A stretch of 64,000 nucleotides of DNA from Paenibacillus amylolyticus (GCF_029689945.1 NZ_CP121451.1:2356001-2420000), one strand, 5' to 3'. Counted from the stretch's first letter, positions 1-8,975 are shown. The notes: generated by a model not told the origin, from the sequence alone. Translations and numbers: made by a program.

Positions 1-56
1 TGTAGGAGAACGATAAATCTTTTATACTGAATAGTGACTGCTCTTTGAAGAGGGGG

Positions 57-842
57 ATGGACGTGAAGGGAAAGATTGCCCTCATAACGGGAAGTGCCAA
101 AGGTCTTGGTAAAATGACGGCCCTCAGTCTGGCAGATCAGGGGTGTCATATTGCCCTCAACTATGTACACAGCAGAACAGAAGCTGAGGCTTTACAGGCT
201 CAGATTATAGCCAAGGGTGTGCGGTGCATCGCCATCCAGGCGGATATATCCAAGGTCGAAGATATCTCTTCATTGGTTGAACAAGTGGAAGACAAGCTGG
301 GCAGCATTGATATTTTGGTGAATAACGCGGGTCCATTTGTCCGTGAACGGCGACTATTTGCGGATTATACTGAAGCTGAGGTCCAGATGCTTGTGCAGGG
401 AAATCTGCTGGGACCCATGCTGCTGGATCAGCGTGTATTGCCAGAGATGAGACGCAAGCAATGGGGGCGAATTATCCATTTTGGCTTCAGTCACGCCGGA
501 GAAGCGAGGTCTTGGCCTCATCGTGCCGTGTATGCGGCTGCCAAGGTAGGTCTGGTCTCTTTTACAAAGACACTCGCCGTTGAGGAAGCTCCTTATGGAA
601 TTACGGTCAACATGGTATGTCCGGGAGATATTCGTGGTGCCAATAAAGAGAAAACGATTGATGAAATGGCGGGCATCACCGACGAGGAAACGCCAAGAGG
701 ACGTCCTGGCAGTGGTGAAGATATCGCGCGAGTAATTACGTATCTATGCCTTGATCATTCCGATTTTATAACAGGCAACATTATGGATGTATCTGGAGGA
801 CTTGATCCAATTCGTCCAACCATACAGCGCGAGGATGCTTAA
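57..842 (+). CDS. SDR family NAD(P)-dependent oxidoreductase
   Basis: A classical short-chain dehydrogenase/reductase of about 261 residues, cytoplasmic, FabG-like in overall pattern; the substrate cannot be told from sequence. Seen: the cofactor motif TGSAKGLG at residues 11-18, NNAG at 89-92, and the catalytic triad Ser145, Tyr159 and Lys163 (YAAAK). The frame is open from a TTG at 45, but the AGGGGG at 51-56 fits ATG57 poorly (no spacing) and GTG63 well (6 nt), so GTG63 is a real alternative start. It stands alone on this strand, facing the converging NFU gene. The family assignment is secure; the specific reaction is unknown. Confidence 0.85.
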   Translation: MDVKGKIALITGSAKGLGKMTALSLADQGCHIALNYVHSRTEAEALQAQIIAKGVRCIAIQADISKVEDISSLVEQVEDKLGSIDILVNNAGPFVRERRLFADYTEAEVQMLVQGNLLGPMLLDQRVLPEMRRKQWGRIIHFGFSHAGEARSWPHRAVYAAAKVGLVSFTKTLAVEEAPYGITVNMVCPGDIRGANKEKTIDEMAGITDEETPRGRPGSGEDIARVITYLCLDHSDFITGNIMDVSGGLDPIRPTIQREDA

Positions 843-931
843 GTCGAGACGGAGGAATGTACGTCGAAACTGGTCGGGGTAAGGTCATAGTGATTAGTGA
901 CAGTTGAAATGCACACTCTGCATATGCGCAC

Positions 932-972
932 AAAAAAGAGCCCTCCGCTTCAGGCGAAGCGAAAGGCTCTTG
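932..972 (-). terminator. Rho-independent terminator of the NFU gene
   Basis: Long hairpin with AAGAGCC and GGCTCTT arms and an inner CCGCTTC/GAAGCG pairing. On the minus strand it is followed by a run of T, so it should end the NFU transcript; it may also stop the converging SDR transcript. Confidence 0.75.
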
Positions 973-995
973 AGGTTTATTTCGTGAAGGATTGA

Positions 996-1241
996 TTAGA
1001 ATACTTGTACGACTTCTTGTACACCCTCAACTTCTTCAAGAAGGGCGCGTTCAATCCCGGCTTTTAAGGTAATAGTGGAGCTTGGGCAACTGCCGCAGGC
1101 ACCGACCAGTTTCAGCTTAATGATGCCGTCTTCCACGTCAACCAGTTCCACGTCACCGCCATCGCGTTGCAGGAACGGACGAAGTTTGTCAAGAACATCA
1201 GATACCTCATCATACATGGTGTCTTGTGCGTTTTCGCTCAT
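996..1241 (-). CDS. NifU-like (NFU) iron-sulfur scaffold protein, YutI type
   Basis: An 81-residue stand-alone NFU domain. These proteins hold and transfer a labile Fe-S cluster at a CxxC pair, seen here as Cys49-Gly-Ser-Cys52 ([10 protein letters not shown]). ATG1241 is chosen because GGAAAGGAG lies 9 nt upstream; the frame opens at a TTG at 1250 that overlaps that ribosome site. Neighbours YuzB, YutJ and the HesB-type YutM form the same group in Bacillus subtilis, consistent with a shared role in Fe-S or redox metabolism. A strong terminator follows at 932-972. Confidence 0.9.
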   Translation of the reverse strand: MSENAQDTMYDEVSDVLDKLRPFLQRDGGDVELVDVEDGIIKLKLVGACGSCPSSTITLKAGIERALLEEVEGVQEVVQVF

Positions 1242-1321
1242 ATTTTTCAACTCCTTTCCTTCTTATATTATATTACAAATGGCCATAAATTAAAATGGTC
1301 AAACAAAGCAGGTGAACCTAC

Positions 1322-1576
1322 ATGAGACCGATTATTGAATTTTGTGCCAACAATATGCATTTTGGCACAGATGAAGTCATGGATCAACTGGAAGAAAATC
1401 CAGACTATGATGTGATTGAATACGGCTGCCTCACCAACTGCGGCCAATGTTCTATGACTCCATTTGCACTGGTGAACGGTGAAGTTGTCATCACAGACAA
1501 AGTGGAAGATCTATATAACGCCATTCTGGCCAAAATTGCCGAAGCCGATGTCTGGGATGAGCTCGATCTCGACTAA
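1322..1576 (+). CDS. YuzB family small cysteine-rich protein (DUF1450)
   Basis: An 84-residue protein of the YuzB family, function unproven. Cysteines at 8, 36, 40 and 43 (C-L-T-N-C-G-Q-C) suggest a metal or Fe-S site, but no direct evidence is visible. The C-terminus is acidic. It is divergent from the NFU gene, with 80 bp between the starts, and its stop overlaps the converging yutJ stop by 4 bp. That tight packing matches the Bacillus arrangement. Start ATG1322 has AGGTGA 6 nt upstream. Confidence 0.88.
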   Translation: MRPIIEFCANNMHFGTDEVMDQLEENPDYDVIEYGCLTNCGQCSMTPFALVNGEVVITDKVEDLYNAILAKIAEADVWDELDLD

Positions 1577-2634
1577 CCGAGATGGCGCTTGGACATCCAG
1601 AGCACACCACTTTTCAAAATACGAGGTACACGTCCCATCATGGACGTTTTGCCCATCAGCCCAAACCCAGACTTCTTGCCGAGTGCACCGAGTGTGCCAC
1701 GAAGCTTGAGTGGATGTGGATTGGGCTTTTCGCCTTTCCAGAGGGCATGCTGAATATGAGCGATCTGCTCACCCTGTACTTCCGCAGCTTGACCGCTTGG
1801 TGCGTAAGGCACACTGGCACAGTCGCCTACGACATAAACATCGGTATATTCGGGGATTTGGTAGTATTCATTCAGGACGACACGACCTTGCGGGTCTTTG
1901 GTTACGTCCAGATCCTGTACGACTTTGACTGGCTGAATACCTGCAGTCCATACGACAGCATCCGTTAGTATCTGTTCATCCCGGTTGTAGATGGCATTAG
2001 GTTCCACGCGTGAAATGGCAATATGCCCACGTGTCTCAACCTGATGCTCGTTGAACCATTCATGCACATATACGGACAGGCGCTGTGGGAAAGCAGATAA
2101 TACACGTTCACCACGATCCAGAATACTGATGTTCAGATCCGGTCTGCTCTCACGAAGTTCGGCTGCCATCTCGACACCACTTAATCCGCCGCCGACGATA
2201 TGCACATTACCATAAGCTTTCACTTCATTAAGGCGCAGGTAGGTCTCGCGTGTTTTGCTAAAGCTCTGAATGGTGCAGCTATAGTCTTCTGCGCCTGGCG
2301 TATTGTGGAAACGGTCTGTACAACCAAGTCCAATGACAAGTTTATCGTAAACGAGCGGGTCTTGACCTTCAAATTCAATCTGACGCTGTTCCAGGTCAAT
2401 CGAAGTAACTTCTCCATACCGGTAAGTGACTTTATCGTTCACTGGAAATTGGATACGCAGGTCATAATCCGATACAGTTCCTGCTGCGAGTGCGTAATAT
2501 TCTGTCTTTAAACCCTGAAAGGGGCTGCGGTCCACCAAAATAATTTGTGTATCGGATGGAATTTTGCCTTCCAGAAGTTCCTTGATGATGGTGAGGCCGC
2601 CATAGCCGCCCCCGAGAATGACGAAATTTTTCAT
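1573..2634 (-). CDS. YutJ-like NADH dehydrogenase / FAD-dependent oxidoreductase
   Basis: A 353-residue pyridine nucleotide-disulfide type flavoprotein, related to type II NADH dehydrogenases. Seen: an N-terminal FAD motif GGGYGG (residues 8-13), a second dinucleotide motif (IVGGGLSGVEMAAEL, about residue 145) for NAD(P)H, and VYVVGDCA near residue 270 for FAD. No transmembrane helix is obvious, so it is probably cytosolic or peripheral. Start ATG2634 has GAAAGG upstream; the frame is open to 2700, but those 22 codons look non-coding. The electron acceptor is not known. Its 3' end overlaps yuzB by 4 bp. Confidence 0.85.
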   Translation of the reverse strand: MKNFVILGGGYGGLTIIKELLEGKIPSDTQIILVDRSPFQGLKTEYYALAAGTVSDYDLRIQFPVNDKVTYRYGEVTSIDLEQRQIEFEGQDPLVYDKLVIGLGCTDRFHNTPGAEDYSCTIQSFSKTRETYLRLNEVKAYGNVHIVGGGLSGVEMAAELRESRPDLNISILDRGERVLSAFPQRLSVYVHEWFNEHQVETRGHIAISRVEPNAIYNRDEQILTDAVVWTAGIQPVKVVQDLDVTKDPQGRVVLNEYYQIPEYTDVYVVGDCASVPYAPSGQAAEVQGEQIAHIQHALWKGEKPNPHPLKLRGTLGALGKKSGFGLMGKTSMMGRVPRILKSGVLWMSKRHLG

Positions 2635-2685
2635 GACTCGGCTTCCTTTCTGCATCAGTCCCACTGAAATGGGGCTGTAAACTGT

Positions 2686-2720
2686 GGAGCAGCTATGCAA
2701 TTACATAGCTGCTCCTTTTG
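2686..2720 (+). terminator. Perfect 12-bp hairpin followed by T-rich tract
   Basis: GGAGCAGCTATG at 2686-2697 pairs perfectly with 2704-2715 around a 6-nt loop, followed on the plus strand by TTTTGTTT. It lies between mqnE (ending at 2875) and yutJ, both on the minus strand. Its T tract is on the other strand, so its role for these genes is uncertain; it could block antisense transcription. Confidence 0.5.
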
Positions 2721-2874
2721 TTTGGATTTGAATAATTGAAAAGTAGACATTGAAAATTAGAGATATCACTCAGCAGTTTGCACCACTCGAATTCAAACGT
2801 CTGCCTGTTGTGAAAGCTGCGTCCTGGAGTGGTGCTGGTGCAATCTTGATTGCAGATGATGTGTTATTGATATC

Positions 2875-3981
2875 CTATTCGTACACTTGAATTTCATTGT
2901 AGAAGGTATCACGTTCTACCGGAATACGTCCTGCACCTTTAATAAGCCATATGAGCTCTTTACGTGTAAGGCCTTCAGGTGTGAGAGCACCTGCAGCATG
3001 ACTAATCCGTTCGCGAACGATCGTGCCGTGTGCATCCGAAGCACCGAATCCAAGGGCAACTTGAGCCAACTGAGGACCGATGTTAATGAAGTATGCTTTG
3101 ATATGATCGATGTTATCCAGCATCAGACGGCTGATCGCAATTGTTTTGAGATCTTCATAAGCCGAGTTACGACGCATAATGCTCGCGGTTTTACTTTTTG
3201 GCTGCATGGAAAGCGGGATAAAGACCATGAATCCGTTGGTCTCGTCCTGCAGTTCACGAATCTGCACCATATGGTTGACACGATCCTCATAGGATTCGAT
3301 CGATCCATACAGCATCGTCGTATGTGTACGCATGCCGAGCTCATGAGCTGTGCGGTGCACCTCAAGATAACGGTCCACGTTGGCTTTGTCTACACGCATT
3401 TTTTTGCGATATTCATCCGAAAGAATCTCAGCGCCGCCGCCAGTCAATGTTTTCAGACCTGCTTTTTGCAGCTCTTGCAGAACTTCTCTGATACTGAGTC
3501 CGCTAATGCGGGTGAAGAAATCGATCTCGGCTGCCGTGTAAGCTTTCAGTGTTACATCCGGATATTTCTCGTTTAAAGCACGCAGGGAATCGACATAATA
3601 TTGAAAAGGAACATGATTGTTATGTCCGCCTACGATATGGAACTCACGTACGCCCGGATGAATATGCTGTTCCACATAATCGATCATTTCCTGACCGGAT
3701 AATGTGTAAGAGCCTTCTTCACCCTGGTCTTTGCGGAAATTACAAAAAGCGCAGCGGGCTTCGCATACGTTTGTAAAATACAGACTCATGTTCTCGATGA
3801 AATACACTTTCTTACCATTCTTCCGCAGGTTGGCCTCATTGGCCAGCTGGCCCAAAGTCAGCAGATCATCTGTTTCATACAGATATACGCCGTCTTCTAC
3901 GTTCAGCCTTACGCCGTTCTGTACTTTCTCAACGATTTCAGCCATTCTTTTGTCTGTGAACGGTGTTACCAATGTAGACAT
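2875..3981 (-). CDS. mqnE: Aminofutalosine synthase MqnE (radical SAM)
   Basis: A 368-residue radical SAM enzyme of the futalosine route to menaquinone, joining SAM chemistry to the chorismate-derived enol ether to give aminofutalosine. Seen: the CX3CX2C cluster motif Cys73-Cys77-Cys80 (CEARCAFC), the following GGG-type SAM motif region (HIVGGHNN), and full family length. It implies the organism makes menaquinone by the futalosine pathway, not the MenF-MenD route. The other mqn genes are not in the window. Start ATG3981 has AGGAGG about 8 nt upstream. Confidence 0.93.
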   Translation of the reverse strand: MSTLVTPFTDKRMAEIVEKVQNGVRLNVEDGVYLYETDDLLTLGQLANEANLRKNGKKVYFIENMSLYFTNVCEARCAFCNFRKDQGEEGSYTLSGQEMIDYVEQHIHPGVREFHIVGGHNNHVPFQYYVDSLRALNEKYPDVTLKAYTAAEIDFFTRISGLSIREVLQELQKAGLKTLTGGGAEILSDEYRKKMRVDKANVDRYLEVHRTAHELGMRTHTTMLYGSIESYEDRVNHMVQIRELQDETNGFMVFIPLSMQPKSKTASIMRRNSAYEDLKTIAISRLMLDNIDHIKAYFINIGPQLAQVALGFGASDAHGTIVRERISHAAGALTPEGLTRKELIWLIKGAGRIPVERDTFYNEIQVYE

Positions 3982-4429
3982 GCTGTTTCCTCCTGTTCTT
4001 TACCGGAATGAGTTGTGTGTAGGACTGAATTACAGAACTACATAGCAAAGATGCGGTCAACTGCCGCCTTCTTAGTTGGACTAACTCTTATTTACCCGGT
4101 GCAGCGTGTGCTGCTAATGAAAGCTAATTTTTTTTTTTCAGAAAATGGAGTCTGTTGACTCATATATGCATTGGGGACTGAATTGCAGTCTCGAAATGTG
4201 AAAAAAATTACAACTCCAGTTATGACCATCGTCTGAATAAGTCATGACAAAATATCGACATTTCAGTGTGACCACCTATTCATTATAAACCTCGTGTCCC
4301 GGGGGTTCAATACACTGGGAAGAAAAAGGAGTACAGGGTGAACGCGGAAAGAGGCAAACATGACTTGAGACCCTTGACGGGGTGGAGTATAATTTAAAGA
4401 AGAGTTAATGAAAAGGAGAGTGACCTGGC
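3982..4429. other. Intergenic region between mqnE and the HesB-type gene
   Basis: About 450 bp with no convincing gene. It holds the mqnE leader on one side and the promoter described at 4365-4393 on the other. A T-rich tract lies near 4127-4140. I see no riboswitch or named operator. Confidence 0.5.
4365..4393 (+). promoter_or_regulatory. SigA-type promoter of the HesB-type gene
   Basis: TTGAGA (4365-4370), 17-nt spacer, TATAAT (4388-4393), about 36 nt upstream of the start codon. The nearby TTGACG at 4374 is only 8 nt from the -10 box and is not usable as a -35. Confidence 0.6.
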
Positions 4430-4786
4430 ATGATTAACATCAGCGAAACGGCTGCTGACAGATTGAAAGAGATGCTTGCACAGCAAGAGACACCTGGTAT
4501 GTTCCTGCGTCTTGGCGTAGCACCGGGCGGTTGCACCGGATTTTCGTACGCCATGGGCTTTGACGATAAAGAGTCCGATGAGGACCTGTATATGGATATT
4601 CAGAACATGAAGGTTGTAGTCGAGAAGGAAAACCTGAAATATCTGAATGGACTTGAAATTGATTTTGAAGAGTCCGGTATGTCGGGTGGGTTCACCATCC
4701 ATAATCCGAACGCAGTAGCCACTTGTGGCTGTGGATCTTCTTTCCGTACGAAGGAAGATGCAGGTGTGCCGGATAAGGATTGTTAA
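4430..4786 (+). CDS. HesB/IscA-family Fe-S assembly protein, YutM/ErpA type
   Basis: A 118-residue A-type carrier that accepts and delivers Fe-S clusters to apoproteins. The three conserved cysteines are present: Cys35 (GGCTG) and the C-terminal Cys99 and Cys101 (CGCG). It has a tail (to Cys118) slightly longer than the core family. It lies two genes away from the NFU and YuzB genes, as in the Bacillus yut region, and is transcribed from its own promoter. AAAGGAG gives a good ribosome site. Whether it is functionally ErpA or IscA cannot be told. Confidence 0.9.
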   Translation: MINISETAADRLKEMLAQQETPGMFLRLGVAPGGCTGFSYAMGFDDKESDEDLYMDIQNMKVVVEKENLKYLNGLEIDFEESGMSGGFTIHNPNAVATCGCGSSFRTKEDAGVPDKDC

Positions 4787-4810
4787 GAAACGCAATCCCC
4801 TTAATAGATA

Positions 4811-4860
4811 GCCTCTGAATTGTATCCGTTTGGCACGGGTATGATATCAGGGGCTTTTTT
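4811..4860 (+). terminator. Rho-independent terminator after the HesB-type gene
   Basis: Imperfect stem with GCCTCTGA and TCAGGGGC arms, ending in TTTTTT. Confidence 0.75.
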
Positions 4861-4881
4861 GCGTGTACTGAAAGTTGCATG

Positions 4882-4915
4882 TTGACAAGTTTAGTTGTAA
4901 CAATTATAGTTACAA
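4882..4915 (+). promoter_or_regulatory. Promoter with overlapping inverted-repeat operator
   Basis: TTGACA at 4882-4887, 17-nt spacer, TATAGT at 4905-4910. An inverted repeat TTGTAAC (4895-4901) and GTTACAA (4909-4915) with a 7-nt spacer covers the -10 region. The layout is that of a repressor site, of the kind bound by MarR/HxlR/TetR-type dimers. The regulator gene is not adjacent. Confidence 0.6.
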
Positions 4916-4964
4916 TATAAAGTTCAAACATAAACCATATCGATAATTTAAAGGAGAGATTACG

Positions 4965-5606
4965 ATGAACATTGCAATCATTGGTGCAACAGGCAAAGCA
5001 GGAAGTGTGATTTTGAAAGAAGCAGCAGACAGAGGGCATAACGTGACGGCGATCGTTCGTAATGCATCCAAATTGGAAGATAAAAGTGTGAATACGCTGG
5101 AGAAAGATGCATTCGATCTTACAGCTGATGATCTTAAAACGTTCGACGTGGTTGTAAATGCATTTGGTGCTCCAGCGGGGAAAGAGAACCTGCATGTGGA
5201 AGTAGGACAAGCATTGATCAACATCCTGAAAGATGCGCCAAACACTCGTCTGATCGTTGTGGGTGGAGCAGGAAGCCTGTTCACGGACGAGTCCAAAACA
5301 TTGCGTGTCTTTGAATCCCCGGGATTCCCTGATGCTTACAAAGCAACTGCAACGAACCAAGGCCAGAACTTGCTGGATCTGCAAGCATCCTCTGGTATTC
5401 AATGGACATTCCTGAGCCCGGCTGGATTCTTCAATCCAGAAGGTGTACGCACTGGTAAATATCAAGCTGGTAACGATGTAATTCTGGTCAACAGCGAAGG
5501 CAACAGTTACATCAGCTATGCAGACTATGCAATTGCTTTGGTGGATGAGATCGAGAATCCACAACACCAAAACGAGCGCTTTACCGTTGTTGGCGAAGCG
5601 AAGTAA
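4965..5606 (+). CDS. NAD(P)H-binding oxidoreductase, YwnB/NmrA-like
   Basis: A 213-residue atypical SDR with the N-terminal Rossmann motif GATGKAG (residues 7-13) and a VVGGAGSL segment in the middle. Family members bind NAD(P)H and act as reductases or redox-sensing regulators; substrate unknown. In Bacillus ywnB lies beside a redox-responsive Rrf2-like gene, which suggests a stress role here, supported by the operator-like palindrome over its promoter. Monocistronic: its own promoter and a strong terminator. AAAGGAG lies upstream of ATG4965. Confidence 0.82.
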   Translation: MNIAIIGATGKAGSVILKEAADRGHNVTAIVRNASKLEDKSVNTLEKDAFDLTADDLKTFDVVVNAFGAPAGKENLHVEVGQALINILKDAPNTRLIVVGGAGSLFTDESKTLRVFESPGFPDAYKATATNQGQNLLDLQASSGIQWTFLSPAGFFNPEGVRTGKYQAGNDVILVNSEGNSYISYADYAIALVDEIENPQHQNERFTVVGEAK

Positions 5607-5635
5607 CATTTTTAAATTATTATATTGAACATACA

Positions 5636-5673
5636 AACGGACGCTGATCTTCACAGATCGGTGTCTGTTTTTT
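5636..5673 (+). terminator. Rho-independent terminator
   Basis: Stem ACGGACGCTGATCT pairing with AGATCGGTGTCTGT around TCAC, followed by TTTTTT. Confidence 0.85.
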
Positions 5674-5868
5674 ACGTTATGAAAGAGGGATGTTCTGCAA
5701 TAAAGTTAGACAGGTTAGATGATTATCGTTCAACATCCGACTACTCCTTTGAATATATGTTATATTATTCTAAAGTTGGAATTTATCCAAGGCTAGTATG
5801 AAAGTCTCTTTCTATTTAATTAGAATTTCAGCGAGTCCACAAGTATAAAGGAGTGAACAGTTCTGAAG

Positions 5869-6264
5869 ATGTATTCTAAAGGAATTATACTATTGATCAT
5901 TGCGGTTTTTATGGTGAGTGTATCGAGTGGTTCAGGGTTAGGGTTACCCCAATATGAAAACGTTAAAAATACGTTGAATCAAATGCACATCACTTCTTTC
6001 TATCCGAAAAATAAGAACGGACAGACATATGGTTCTGCCGCATATGCGACTTCTCCTGAAACGGAACCTGATTTGATTTTGGCTACTGGTGTGGATGGTA
6101 CAGAAGGATATCTGCTGAAAAAAGACATGGAAGGCGAGCTACCTAATACACCTGAAGAAGCTATTGAAATACAGAACAACAGATCACCAGATGGTTACGA
6201 TATTCCACTGTATGACAAGGATGGTGAGACCGTCATTGGTGTGTTTCATGTTGGAGGAGAGTGA
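5869..6264 (+). CDS. Small exported or membrane-anchored protein, unknown function
   Basis: A 131-residue protein with a hydrophobic N-terminus (about residues 5-22) that reads as a signal peptide or anchor. The remainder is acidic and carries a segment (GVDGTEGYLLKKDM and PLYDKDGETVIGVF) of a type that recurs in small Bacillota exported proteins, including tails of M56/BlaR1-like proteins; I recognise the pattern but cannot name a function. Start ATG5869 follows a weak AAAGGAG about 18 nt upstream. The next gene is also exported, so the two may work together. Confidence 0.65.
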   Translation: MYSKGIILLIIAVFMVSVSSGSGLGLPQYENVKNTLNQMHITSFYPKNKNGQTYGSAAYATSPETEPDLILATGVDGTEGYLLKKDMEGELPNTPEEAIEIQNNRSPDGYDIPLYDKDGETVIGVFHVGGE

Positions 6265-6377
6265 ACGTAAAGTAGATGGACTGAATTTTGTTGATCCACC
6301 TAAGGTCAGAGGGAAATGCAACATTTTTCCTGTTAAACAGGTCAATAACGATGTACAGCTAACGTCATGAAAAGAAG

Positions 6378-6955
6378 GTGGAAAAACTGAAGCTACGTAT
6401 ATTCACGTTAATATTTTTTATATCCACCGTGTTCTTTATCTCAAATGTACAAGATGCTAACGCTTTATCATGTGCCGAATCGGGAAGTCCCAAGAAGAGT
6501 TAGAAAGAAATACAGGAGCTGTTTATGGAGAAGTAAAGCAAATCAAGGTGGACTTAAAGCAAGAGGGGTTTACGGGCACAAAAGAGAAATTCAGATATAT
6601 TTTAGTGGAAGCTGAGAGGAGTTGGAATACTGAGGTTGACTCCCAACTAATTATCGCAACGAACTACACTTGGGGGTTTGATTTCAAGGAAGGCAACAAA
6701 TACTTAATCTACTTTAGTGAAGCGAATGGCGAGTTAAGCAGTAGTCCATGCAGTTCGACCATCGAAATGAACAATGTTGATCAAGCAACTGAACTATTCG
6801 GGGAAGGATATGCACCCAAACAACAAGTAAATTTAGAACACAAAATGTGGTTTATGTTTGAGCAAGATATTGATATGTATATCGTAGGGATAGTTGTATT
6901 AGCAGCGATTTTTATCCTCTTTATGATTGTAAGAAAGAAAAAGGGCAAAGTATAA
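6378..6955 (+). CDS. Exported NTR/TIMP-like domain protein with C-terminal anchor (frameshifted)
   Basis: Two reading frames join into one 192-residue protein if one base (probably C) is restored in the CCC at 6489-6491. The first frame gives a signal peptide ending ...NALSCAES; the second gives KEEL/EELERNTGAVYGEV and continues to a transmembrane helix and KKKGK tail. The pattern, a cysteine right after the signal cleavage, an E-x-x-x-R-x-x-AV-x-G-x-V segment and a second cysteine (SSPCSS), resembles bacterial netrin-like/TIMP-like proteins. Start GTG6378 is uncertain. Function unknown; probably faces outside the membrane. Confidence 0.6.
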
Positions 6956-7037
6956 TGTCGCTGCGCTAAAGTAAAAATTTTGCTCAAAGAAAAGTCAGTG
7001 GAACAAGAGCGTGGCATCCAGCAGGACCTATTACCCC

Positions 7038-7067
7038 TTTACTAAAACGAGGATTGAGGCGTATAAT
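7038..7067 (+). promoter_or_regulatory. Possible promoter of rarD
   Basis: TTTACT at 7038-7043, 18-nt spacer and TATAAT at 7062-7067, 37 nt before the rarD start. Confidence 0.4.
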
Positions 7068-7104
7068 CCGTTGAGACATCAGAGCGTTAAGAGGGGAAAA
7101 AGTT

Positions 7105-7982
7105 ATGAATAGTGGATTAATCAACGCAATCATTGCGTATATCATGTGGGGGTTCTCCCGCTGTATTGGAAGTTGTTTGAGAATGTACCGGCAGGCGAGA
7201 TTTTATCGCACCGGGTCGTCTGGTCATTTGTCTTTATGGGAATTTTCGTTGCTGTCCAACGCCGTTGGGGTGATATGAAGCGCATCCTGACCAGTCGTTC
7301 GACCCTGCTGTCCCTTACTGCAAGTGGGCTATTAATTGCTATCAATTGGCTTATCTTCATCTGGGCAGTTAACAATGGTCATGTCGTTGAGACAAGTCTG
7401 GGGTATTATTTGAACCCGTTACTGAATGTGCTGCTGGCGGTTGTCTTCCTTCATGAAAAGCCAAACCGTGGACAATGGCTGGCCATTGCCATCGCTGGTG
7501 TCGCGGTGCTTATCATTGCCATCGACTACGGACGTTTCCCATGGGTCGCGATCTCGCTGGCCGTGTCATTTGGCTTGTACGGTCTGGCGAAGAAGAAGAT
7601 CAAACAAGATGCTTCTGTGGGTTTATTTTCAGAGACAGCTGTAGTTCTGCCCGTCGCACTTGGCTACTGGATCTACTTGGCTATTGTAGGAAAAGCAACG
7701 GCATGGACGTTGCCTGCGCCGATGTTCTTCGAGTTGATTCTTTCCGGCGTGGTGACGGCGCTGCCGCTGTTGTTCTTTGCCCGCGCGGCGGCTAGAATGT
7801 CGTTGTCCACACTAGGCTTTGTACAGTATATTGGGCCGACCATCATGCTGATCCTGAGCGTATTCGTGTTCAAGGAAACGGTCTCGCCAGTTCTGCTCGT
7901 CGGTTTTGCGCTCATCTGGACAGCGCTCGTTGTTTACGCTGTTGCATCGATGCGCGCTACGAGACTTGCCAAGGTCAGCTGA
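7105..7982 (+). CDS. rarD: EamA-family transporter RarD (frameshifted near the 5' end)
   Basis: A 292-residue inner-membrane permease with about ten helices, of the RarD subgroup of the drug/metabolite transporter superfamily. ATG7105 has GAGGGG 8 nt upstream and gives MNSGLINAIIAYIMWG, then the frame breaks at the G run 7148-7152; one more G restores VLPLYWKLFENVPAGEILSHR, the family's conserved first loop. The rest is intact. Substrate is unproven. RarD members are named for chloramphenicol sensitivity in Pseudomonas, but that is not evidence of the function here. Confidence 0.85.
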
Positions 7983-8168
7983 ACGTAGAAGTGATCTGAT
8001 ATATTCATAGATTGCCCTGTCTGCCAATCCAGGTGGACAGGGCCATTTTTTTGTTTGAGGGGAAATGATAGCTGGACAAAAACTAAGAAGTAGCTGGATC
8101 GAATTTATGGTAAAATGCAGGGGTGTTTACTAAAAAGAGTAATCGAAAAAGAGGGAGGCAACAGATAT

Positions 8169-8510
8169 ATGTTGGTCAATGAGCTATACCGTAAACATGG
8201 TCTGTTCTTTACAAAGAATGATGTAGTTCGGACATTATTTAAGTTTTCTATTTCAGTGATTATTGGTGTTATATATGGAGCTATGCTCGTCAACGAGACG
8301 ATAGGTGGACTTATTAATAAATTGCTCCCAAGTGTAGATGGTCCGGATCTTCACTTATATTTGCCCGTTGTGTTGACAGTAGCTGTCTACTCGTGTCTTA
8401 TTCAGAAGAAACAACGGATTGTTCTTGAAAAAATCTCATTTAGTTGTCTCCATATTTTTGTTGCCCTGCTTAGCTGTGTTTCTTCAGTTGTCGTGTTATT
8501 GGTAATGTAA
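8169..8510 (+). CDS. Small membrane protein, unknown function
   Basis: A 113-residue protein with three predicted hydrophobic segments (roughly residues 25-45, 57-75 and 88-112) separated by short basic loops. ATG8169 is chosen because GAGGGAGG lies 11 nt upstream; the frame stays open to 8115 without a ribosome site. I do not recognise the family. It converges on the next gene, the two stops being 10 bp apart. Confidence 0.6.
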   Translation: MLVNELYRKHGLFFTKNDVVRTLFKFSISVIIGVIYGAMLVNETIGGLINKLLPSVDGPDLHLYLPVVLTVAVYSCLIQKKQRIVLEKISFSCLHIFVALLSCVSSVVVLLVM

Positions 8511-8519
8511 TCCGGATTC

Positions 8520-8975
8520 CTACGTATCCATACCTTCAGGCCCATCAACTGCATCAATGACACCTACAGCCAGCGTTGTCACCGCAGCGGCAGTGATAAG
8601 ATTCTTGGCACCAAGCTTGACTCTGTCTTGATCTTCCTCTTTCAAGCCCACAACAACATCTTTACCGCTGTTATATACATATTTGGCTGATATCGCCACA
8701 CCTTTTGCAGTAGAGGTTACGGCACCTCCAATATCGGCAAGCCCTGCGTCGATGGCAGTATCGTCTTTTCGAATGGCACCACTGGCAAGATCATATGTCC
8801 CGCTAGCCAGTTGTCCAACGGTTTTGCCTGTATTAATCGTAGCTTTCTCTACACCGTTCCCGATTTCTTTGATATAGGTGCTTCCCGCAAGTTCACCGAC
8901 CACCCGCACACTGCCGCCTAATACTTTCCCGGTAACTTCCCCAGCCAACTGCCCCATCCCTTTTAAAAAACTCAT
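8520..8975 (-). CDS. Glycine/alanine-rich protein, unknown function
   Basis: A 151-residue protein rich in Gly, Ala, Val and Thr with heptad-like hydrophobic spacing (MGQLAGEVTGKVLGGSVRVV) and a C-terminal hydrophobic stretch (NLITAAAVTTLAVGVI). It may be amphipathic or membrane-associated; no family recognised. Start ATG8975 has GGAGAGGAG 7 nt upstream. The frame remains open for 57 further codons to 9146, a region that includes a fragment of the dispersed repeat, so the longer reading is less likely. Confidence 0.6.
   Translation of the reverse strand: MSFLKGMGQLAGEVTGKVLGGSVRVVGELAGSTYIKEIGNGVEKATINTGKTVGQLASGTYDLASGAIRKDDTAIDAGLADIGGAVTSTAKGVAISAKYVYNSGKDVVVGLKEEDQDRVKLGAKNLITAAAVTTLAVGVIDAVDGPEGMDT

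Noticed and set aside
4374..4379. TTGACG as the -35 of the HesB-type gene
   Set aside because: Only 8 nt from the TATAAT; TTGAGA at 4365 gives 17 nt.
4692..5654. Long minus-strand ORF of 320 codons
   Set aside because: It is antisense to the intact NAD(P)H-binding and HesB-type genes, has no ribosome site and an unlikely composition; shadow of the real genes.
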